Source: an uncultured Clostridia bacterium
Lineage (GTDB): Bacteria > Bacillota > Clostridia > TANB77 > CAG-508
Assembly: GCA_944393755.1 (NCBI GenBank)
Contig: CALYBF010000013.1
Span: 1-17,040 of the forward strand
Length of the DNA: 17,040 nucleotides
Reading direction: 5' to 3'
In this document: piece by piece, positions 13,286 through 17,040 of the stretch
Layout of the letters: every line of letters starts with the position of its first letter
Numbering within the stretch: the first letter of the stretch is position 1
The notes under the pieces: model-generated
Told to the model about the DNA's origin: nothing
The model's input: only the letters and a program-made list of their open reading frames with translations
The model's database searches: none
Made by a program: the position numbers and the translations under genes

Positions 13286-14497
13286 ATGGAAGAACAAAAA
13301 AGATTTAAAACTTATAAAATAATAATGCTAGTTGTATTAGTAGCATTTATAACATTTTTAGTAACATCAATAGTAATGTATCAATATTTCACAAATGATT
13401 CATTTGGTAAATCTATAGTAGAAAAATCAGAACAAACAAGTGATATAGCAGAAACATTAGAAGATTATAGAAAAATAATAGACAAATATTATTTAGGCGA
13501 TATTAATGAAGAAAAACTTAAAGAAGGTGCAATAGCAGGATATATAAAAGGGCTAGATGATGAATATACAGAATACATATCAAAAGAAGATATGGCAGAT
13601 TATATGGCAGATGCAACAGGAAATTTTGTTGGTGTTGGTGTATATATGGTACAAGATACAGAAGCAAATAAAATAATGGTATTATCACCAATAAAAGGAA
13701 GTCCAGCAGAAAAAGCGGGGTTACAACCAGGTGATTATATAATAGCAGTAGATGGAGTAACATATACAGGAGAGCAAATGACAGAAGCATCAAACAAAAT
13801 TAAAGGAGAAACTGGCACAACTGTAAAATTACAAATACAAAGAAAAGATGAAACATTAGATATTGAATTAACAAGAGAAAATATAAAAGTAAACCCAGTA
13901 GAAGGAGAAGTTCTAGAAAATAATATTGGATATATAGAATTTTCATCATTTGATGACGGGACAGCAGAAGAATTTAAAACAAAATTTGAAGAATTACAAG
14001 GAAAAGGAATAAAATCATTAATAATAGATTTGCGTAATAATGGTGGTGGAATTGTTGATGAAGCATTAGAAATTGCAAATTATATATTAGATAAAGATTC
14101 AGTAATATTATATGAAGTAGATAAAAATAATAATGAAACAGTAGAAAAAACAACAGATGACCCAATAATTAATATGCCAATAGTAATTCTTACAAATGAA
14201 AATACAGCAAGCTCATCAGAAATACTTGCAGGAGCATTAAAAGACCATAAAAAAGCAACAATAGTGGGAGAAAAAACATATGGAAAAGGTGTAATTCAAA
14301 GATTATTAACATTACCAGATGGAAGTGGACTTAAAATAACATCAGAAAAATATTTAACACCAAATAGAACAGAAATAAATAAAGTAGGAATAGAACCAGA
14401 TGAAAAAGTAGAATTACCAGAAACAGTAACAAATATACTAAATGTAGAGAAAAATGAAGATACACAATTACAAAAAGCAATAGAGATATTAAAATAA
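13286..14497 (+). CDS. ctpA: C-terminal processing serine peptidase (S41A, PDZ domain)
   Basis: A 403-residue membrane-anchored periplasmic-side protease of the CtpA/CtpB/Prc family. It has an N-terminal membrane anchor (11-32), a PDZ domain (about 112-190, GVGVYM ... GSPAEKAGLQPGDYIIAVDG) and an S41 catalytic core. The Ser-Lys pair is S309 in TASSSE and K334 in TYGKGVIQ, exactly 25 residues apart as in characterised members, with Q338 nearby. Such proteases trim or degrade envelope proteins, and some control cell-wall hydrolases. Lying next to the FtsEX hydrolase cluster, it could act on those proteins, but this is inference. GGAGG precedes the ATG. pgsA follows after 18 bases. Confidence 0.92.
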   Translation: MEEQKRFKTYKIIMLVVLVAFITFLVTSIVMYQYFTNDSFGKSIVEKSEQTSDIAETLEDYRKIIDKYYLGDINEEKLKEGAIAGYIKGLDDEYTEYISKEDMADYMADATGNFVGVGVYMVQDTEANKIMVLSPIKGSPAEKAGLQPGDYIIAVDGVTYTGEQMTEASNKIKGETGTTVKLQIQRKDETLDIELTRENIKVNPVEGEVLENNIGYIEFSSFDDGTAEEFKTKFEELQGKGIKSLIIDLRNNGGGIVDEALEIANYILDKDSVILYEVDKNNNETVEKTTDDPIINMPIVILTNENTASSSEILAGALKDHKKATIVGEKTYGKGVIQRLLTLPDGSGLKITSEKYLTPNRTEINKVGIEPDEKVELPETVTNILNVEKNEDTQLQKAIEILK

Positions 14498-14515
14498 TGA
14501 AATGAGGGAAAGTAA

Positions 14516-15112
14516 ATGAATTTACCAAATAAACTGACAGTATTTAGAATTATATTAGTTCCAATAATGGTAATAATTCCTTTTTTGGGAATTAATGGGA
14601 ACTTACTTGGAATACCAGTAGAGTGGATAATAATAGATATTATATTTATAATAGCATCTCTAACTGATAAATTAGATGGTTTTTTAGCAAGGAAAAATAA
14701 CCAAGTAACAGCATTTGGTAAATTTCTAGACCCATTAGCAGATAAAATATTAGTATTAGCTGCAATGATGATGTTAGTAGAAGAACAAAAACTACCAGCT
14801 TGGATACCAATAATAGTGCTTGCTAGAGAATTTATGGTATCAGGATATAGATTAATCGCAGTAGAACAAGGTGGAGAAGTAATAGCAGCATCAAAATGGG
14901 GAAAATTAAAAACAGTAACACAAATGCTTGCAATAATATTAGCATTTTTAGACTTAAATGCATTTGGAGATTGTTTTACAGGAACATTACAAGGTGGAGA
15001 TTTAATACTAAACTTAATAGTAACAATAATGATGATAATACAAGTAATAGCAACAATATTTTCTGGAATAGATTATATGAAAGGTGCTAAAAAATATATT
15101 AAAAGTAAGTAA
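14516..15112 (+). CDS. pgsA: CDP-diacylglycerol-glycerol-3-phosphate 3-phosphatidyltransferase
   Basis: PgsA makes phosphatidylglycerol phosphate from CDP-diacylglycerol and glycerol-3-phosphate, the committed step to phosphatidylglycerol. The 198-residue multi-span membrane protein has the complete CDP-alcohol phosphotransferase motif D51-x2-D54-G55-x2-A58-R59-x8-G68-x3-D72-x3-D76. The start MNLPNKLTVFRI is typical of bacterial PgsA. Hydrophobic spans lie at about 10-24, 36-50, 78-95, 128-146 and 163-183. GAGGGAAA precedes the ATG, and it is probably co-transcribed with ctpA. Cardiolipin or phosphatidylserine synthases share the motif, but the N-terminus and length favour PgsA. Confidence 0.94.
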   Translation: MNLPNKLTVFRIILVPIMVIIPFLGINGNLLGIPVEWIIIDIIFIIASLTDKLDGFLARKNNQVTAFGKFLDPLADKILVLAAMMMLVEEQKLPAWIPIIVLAREFMVSGYRLIAVEQGGEVIAASKWGKLKTVTQMLAIILAFLDLNAFGDCFTGTLQGGDLILNLIVTIMMIIQVIATIFSGIDYMKGAKKYIKSK

Positions 15113-15155
15113 AATTAGAATAAACAAAAGAAAAAATGAATATAATGTTAAATAA

Positions 15156-15186
15156 AAAATGAAATTTGCTTGACAAATTTCATTTT
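15156..15186 (+). terminator. Hairpin after pgsA (terminator with weak T tract)
   Basis: AAAATGAAATTTG (15156-15168) and CAAATTTCATTTT (15174-15186) form a perfect 13-pair stem with loop CTTGA, but only four T follow. The -35 box of the next promoter (TTGACA, 15170-15175) lies in its loop and second arm. Confidence 0.6.
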
Positions 15187-15198
15187 CTGCCGTAATAT
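15170..15198 (+). promoter_or_regulatory. Predicted sigma-A promoter of greA
   Basis: TTGACA (15170-15175), 17-base spacer, TAATAT (15193-15198). A further inverted repeat, TTAATTGAC (15200-15208) with GTCAATTAA (15219-15227), sits at the expected transcription start and could be a 5' mRNA stem or an operator. Confidence 0.75.
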
Positions 15199-15275
15199 AT
15201 TAATTGACTTTTTAAAATGTCAATTAAAAAAGTAAATAAAATAGATTTCATCTAAAGAGAGAGGAGTAATGAACA

Positions 15276-15755
15276 ATGGAAGAGAAAAAAGAAGTTTTAT
15301 TAACACAAGAAGGATATGATAAATTAGAAGCAGAATTAAATTATTTAAAAACAGAAAAAAGAGCGGAAGTAGCAGATAGAATAAAAGTAGCATTAGGTTT
15401 TGGAGATTTATCAGAAAATTCTGAATATGATGAAGCAAAAACAGCACAAGCTGAAAATGAAAATAGAATAGTAGAATTAGAAGATAAATTAAGACACGCA
15501 AAAATAATAGACCAAAAAGATATTAATACAGATACAGTACAAGTAGGTAATATTGTAAAAGTATTAGATATGGAATTTGATGAAAAAATAGAATATCAAA
15601 TAGTAGGTTCAACAGAAGTAAATTTAGCAGAAAATAAAATTTCTAATGAATCACCTTTAGGAGCTGCATTACTTGGAGCTAAGAAAAATAATGTGGTAGA
15701 AGTAAATGCACCAGCAGGTATTATGAAATATAAAATATTATCTATAAAAAAATAA
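15276..15755 (+). CDS. greA: Transcription elongation factor GreA
   Basis: GreA enters the RNA polymerase secondary channel and stimulates cleavage of backtracked transcripts. The 159 residues have the N-terminal coiled-coil finger (about 1-75), with the conserved acidic tip GDLSENSEYDEAK (D44 and E47), and the C-terminal FKBP-like domain (about 82-159) with VQVGNIVKV, IVGSTEVN, ISNESPLGAALLGAKKNNVVEVNAPAG. AGGAG lies nine bases from this ATG. Another ATG at 15269 is out of frame and too close to that site. It has its own promoter (15170-15198), and no clear terminator is seen after it. Confidence 0.96.
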   Translation: MEEKKEVLLTQEGYDKLEAELNYLKTEKRAEVADRIKVALGFGDLSENSEYDEAKTAQAENENRIVELEDKLRHAKIIDQKDINTDTVQVGNIVKVLDMEFDEKIEYQIVGSTEVNLAENKISNESPLGAALLGAKKNNVVEVNAPAGIMKYKILSIKK

Positions 15756-15797
15756 TAAATAATAAATAATAAAAAACTGATTAATAAAATATTTTTA

Positions 15798-15827
15798 TAA
15801 AAAAGGCAAAGTAGAATTACTTTGCCT
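15798..15827 (-). terminator. Terminator of deoD
   Basis: AGGCAAAGTA (15804-15813) and TACTTTGCCT (15818-15827) form a perfect 10-pair stem with a four-base loop. On the minus strand it is followed by TTTTTT. On the plus strand AAAATC follows, so it serves deoD and not greA. Confidence 0.85.
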
Positions 15828-15880
15828 AAAATCATATAAAAAATTAAATAAAATTTTGTTTTAAATATTTTTATTTAGGT

Positions 15881-16603
15881 TTAAATTGATAAAAAACTAT
15901 CTAAAGCAAGTTTAATCATATTATTTAAACCAGTTTGTCTTTCTTCTGGTGTTGCAATCTCTTTAATATATTTTGAATCAACAACGCTCATTAGGCAAGC
16001 TGCATTTTTATTTAAAAGTTTAGCAACATAGAAAAGTGCAAAAGCTTCCATTTCAGCACCAACAGGGTTAAAATCAGAAGGAACTCTTTCTAAAAATTTA
16101 TTTACATCAGTCATATAAACATCAAAACAATCTGTACAAACTGTATTTCCTTCTACAATTTTAATATTATTTTCTTTAGCAGTTTTCTCAATAATAGAAT
16201 TTAATTCTGTACTTCCTTCAATAATATGACAATCATCATTATTTAAAGTTAAAGCAAAATTAGATTCACTAAAAACTTTATTAGCTAAAATTATATCAAA
16301 TAATTTTAAATCAGGTTTATAACCACCGCAAGAACCAATTCTTATTATATTTTCAACTTCATAAAATTTATAAAGTTCATAAGAATAAATTCCCATACTT
16401 GGCATACCCATACCAGAAGCCATAACAGTAACTTCTTTACCTTTATAATTACCAGTATACGCGTACATACCTCTAACAGAATTTACAAGTTTATAATCAT
16501 CTAAAAAGTTTTCAGCAATATACTTAGCACGAAGTGGGTCTCCTGGCATAATAACAGTTTTTGCAATATCACCTAAATTAGCTTCATTATGTGGTGTTGG
16601 CAT
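15881..16603 (-). CDS. deoD: Purine nucleoside phosphorylase, DeoD type
   Basis: DeoD splits purine (deoxy)ribonucleosides with phosphate into base and (deoxy)ribose-1-phosphate, for salvage or catabolism. The 240 residues align with E. coli DeoD at key sites: H5, phosphate-binding G21, R25, R44, R88 and S91, the sugar-binding GAEMEAF (E184, M185, E186), and proton donor D209. The residue before D209 is Val where E. coli has Ser. ATG 16603 is chosen because AAGGAGG sits seven bases upstream and MPTPHNEA is the family N-terminus. The frame stays open upstream into the palindrome but has no site there. It is divergent from pyrG. Confidence 0.95.
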   Translation of the reverse strand: MPTPHNEANLGDIAKTVIMPGDPLRAKYIAENFLDDYKLVNSVRGMYAYTGNYKGKEVTVMASGMGMPSMGIYSYELYKFYEVENIIRIGSCGGYKPDLKLFDIILANKVFSESNFALTLNNDDCHIIEGSTELNSIIEKTAKENNIKIVEGNTVCTDCFDVYMTDVNKFLERVPSDFNPVGAEMEAFALFYVAKLLNKNAACLMSVVDSKYIKEIATPEERQTGLNNMIKLALDSFLSI

Positions 16604-16629
16604 AACAATTCCTCCTTTTTGAGAATTTT

Positions 16630-16687
16630 GGGGACACCCATTTTTTGTCTCACTTTTTATAAAATGAGACAAAAAAGCCCCGTCCCC
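16630..16687 (-). repeat. REP-like palindrome in the deoD leader
   Basis: Outer arms GGGGAC (16630-16635) and GTCCCC (16682-16687) enclose a perfect 12-pair inner stem TTTTTTGTCTCA (16641-16652)/TGAGACAAAAAA (16665-16676). A further TTTGTCTCA follows at 16689-16697. This GGGGAC..TTTTGTCTC wording is typical of REP-like repeats scattered in Firmicute genomes, some linked to Y1 (IS200-like) transposases. It lies between the likely deoD promoter (TATACT on the minus strand at 16713-16708, poor -35) and the ribosome site, so it would be transcribed as a leader hairpin. Confidence 0.6.
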
Positions 16688-16765
16688 ATTTGTCTCATTT
16701 TTTATTTAGTATATCATAAAATAGAAAAATTAAAAGAGGTTTATAATAAATAAATTAAAAAACTC

Positions 16766-16794
16766 TTGTAAAATTATCTAAAACGTGGTAAACT
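16766..16794 (+). promoter_or_regulatory. Predicted sigma-A promoter of pyrG
   Basis: TTGTAA (16766-16771), 17-base spacer, TAAACT (16789-16794). Transcription would begin at about 16800, right at the attenuator's first arm. Confidence 0.55.
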
Positions 16795-16797
16795 AAT

Positions 16798-16849
16798 AAT
16801 AGATTGAAAAAAAACCGAATTTTTTGGTAGATTTTTAATCTATTTTTTT
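16798..16849 (+). terminator. Attenuator-like terminator in the pyrG leader
   Basis: AATAGATT (16798-16805) pairs with AATCTATT (16837-16844), extended inside by AAAAA with TTTTT, and is followed by seven T (to 16849). It lies between promoter and gene, so it must be bypassed for pyrG expression. Gram-positive pyrG genes are often controlled by CTP-sensitive attenuation. The GGGC start used in Bacillus subtilis is not visible here. Confidence 0.65.
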
Positions 16850-16882
16850 GTTTTTGGTTTTATTTTTAGAAAGGGGTAGAAA

Positions 16883-17040
16883 ATGAACACAAAATACATA
16901 TTTGTAACAGGAGGAGTTGTATCAGGTTTAGGAAAGGGAATAACAGCAGCATCATTAGGAAGATTATTAAAAAATAGAGGGTATAAAGTAACAATACAAA
17001 AATTTGACCCTTATATAAATGTAGATCCAGGAACAATGAA
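16883..17040 (+). CDS. pyrG: CTP synthase, N-terminal part (runs off the window)
   Basis: PyrG makes CTP from UTP using ATP and glutamine. Only the first 52 codons are present, MNTKYIFVTGGVVSGLGKGI at the start, which is diagnostic of the CTP synthase amidoligase domain. They include the P-loop-like GGVVSGLGKG (10-19) with K18, K40, and the QKFDPYINVDPGTMN segment. AAGGGG precedes the ATG. The gene is open to the right edge. It has its own promoter and a leader terminator, and is divergent from deoD. Confidence 0.95.
   Translation, partial: MNTKYIFVTGGVVSGLGKGITAASLGRLLKNRGYKVTIQKFDPYINVDPGTM

Noticed and set aside
14896..15090. 64-codon plus-strand frame inside pgsA
   Set aside because: It is out of frame with pgsA, Asn/Ile-rich and without a ribosome site; a shadow of the real gene.
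16604..16672. 23-residue N-terminal extension of deoD
   Set aside because: It would be translated through the palindromic repeat, has no ribosome site, and does not fit the family N-terminus, which begins MPTPHNEA.
1..17040. CRISPR arrays, tRNA or rRNA genes, prophage genes
   Set aside because: No regularly spaced repeats, cloverleaf-like sequences, rRNA segments or phage structural genes were seen. The only mobile DNA is the IS fragment at the left edge and the palindromic repeats.

Overview
The window is a very AT-rich stretch (A/T-ending codons throughout, AGGAGG-type ribosome sites, consensus sigma-A promoters with 17-base spacers). It looks like the chromosome of a low-GC Gram-positive, most likely an uncultured or gut-type member of Clostridia. 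Supporting signs are a yqzL gene between era and recO, a long-form HPF, transketolase split into two subunits, and the ftsEX / murein hydrolase / ctpA cluster. The genus cannot be told from the sequence alone.

Layout. Bases 1-132 are the right end of an IS200/IS605-type element: the last codons of TnpB and the 3' part of its omega (reRNA) scaffold. It abuts a 70-codon orphan fragment. Then come a YjjG-like HAD phosphatase (355-1074), a TPR protein (1141-2019), and era-yqzL-recO (2210-4047). At 4066-4513 a short block carries two facing transcription units, described below. It is followed by hpf (4727-5254), a split transketolase whose two halves flank a second HAD phosphatase (5364-7704), and ftsE-ftsX with three tandem secreted coiled-coil/M23 murein hydrolases (7968-13177). 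Next are ctpA, pgsA and greA (13286-15755), deoD on the minus strand (15881-16603) and the start of pyrG (16883 to the window end).

Most interesting region. Between recO and hpf, a minus-strand gene encodes a 60-residue single-span membrane peptide. It has a perfect TTGACA-N17-TATAAT promoter, a roughly 120-base structured leader, and a terminator overlapping its stop codon. Facing it is a plus-strand promoter (TTGACA-N17-TAAAAT) followed about 100 bases later by a terminator that lies inside the 3' coding part of the peptide gene. This predicts a roughly 140-base antisense RNA overlapping the 3' end of the peptide mRNA. The extreme 5' end of that mRNA contains an 8-base complement of the peptide's own ribosome binding site. 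Together this is the plan of a chromosomal type I toxin-antitoxin locus (compare txpA/RatA and bsrG/SR4 of Bacillus subtilis), with a peptide I cannot assign to a known family.

How the genes work together. era, yqzL and recO form the familiar ribosome-assembly and repair cluster. hpf is a separate stress/stationary-phase unit with its own promoter and terminator. The transketolase-HAD-transketolase genes form one operon for pentose phosphate carbon shuffling. FtsEX is an envelope machine that controls peptidoglycan hydrolases, and here three paralogous candidate client hydrolases follow it directly. The first of these has a one-base frameshift near its C-terminus. ctpA, pgsA and greA add envelope proteolysis, phospholipid synthesis and transcription fidelity. 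deoD and pyrG are divergently transcribed nucleotide genes. A palindromic repeat lies in the deoD leader and an attenuator-like terminator in the pyrG leader.
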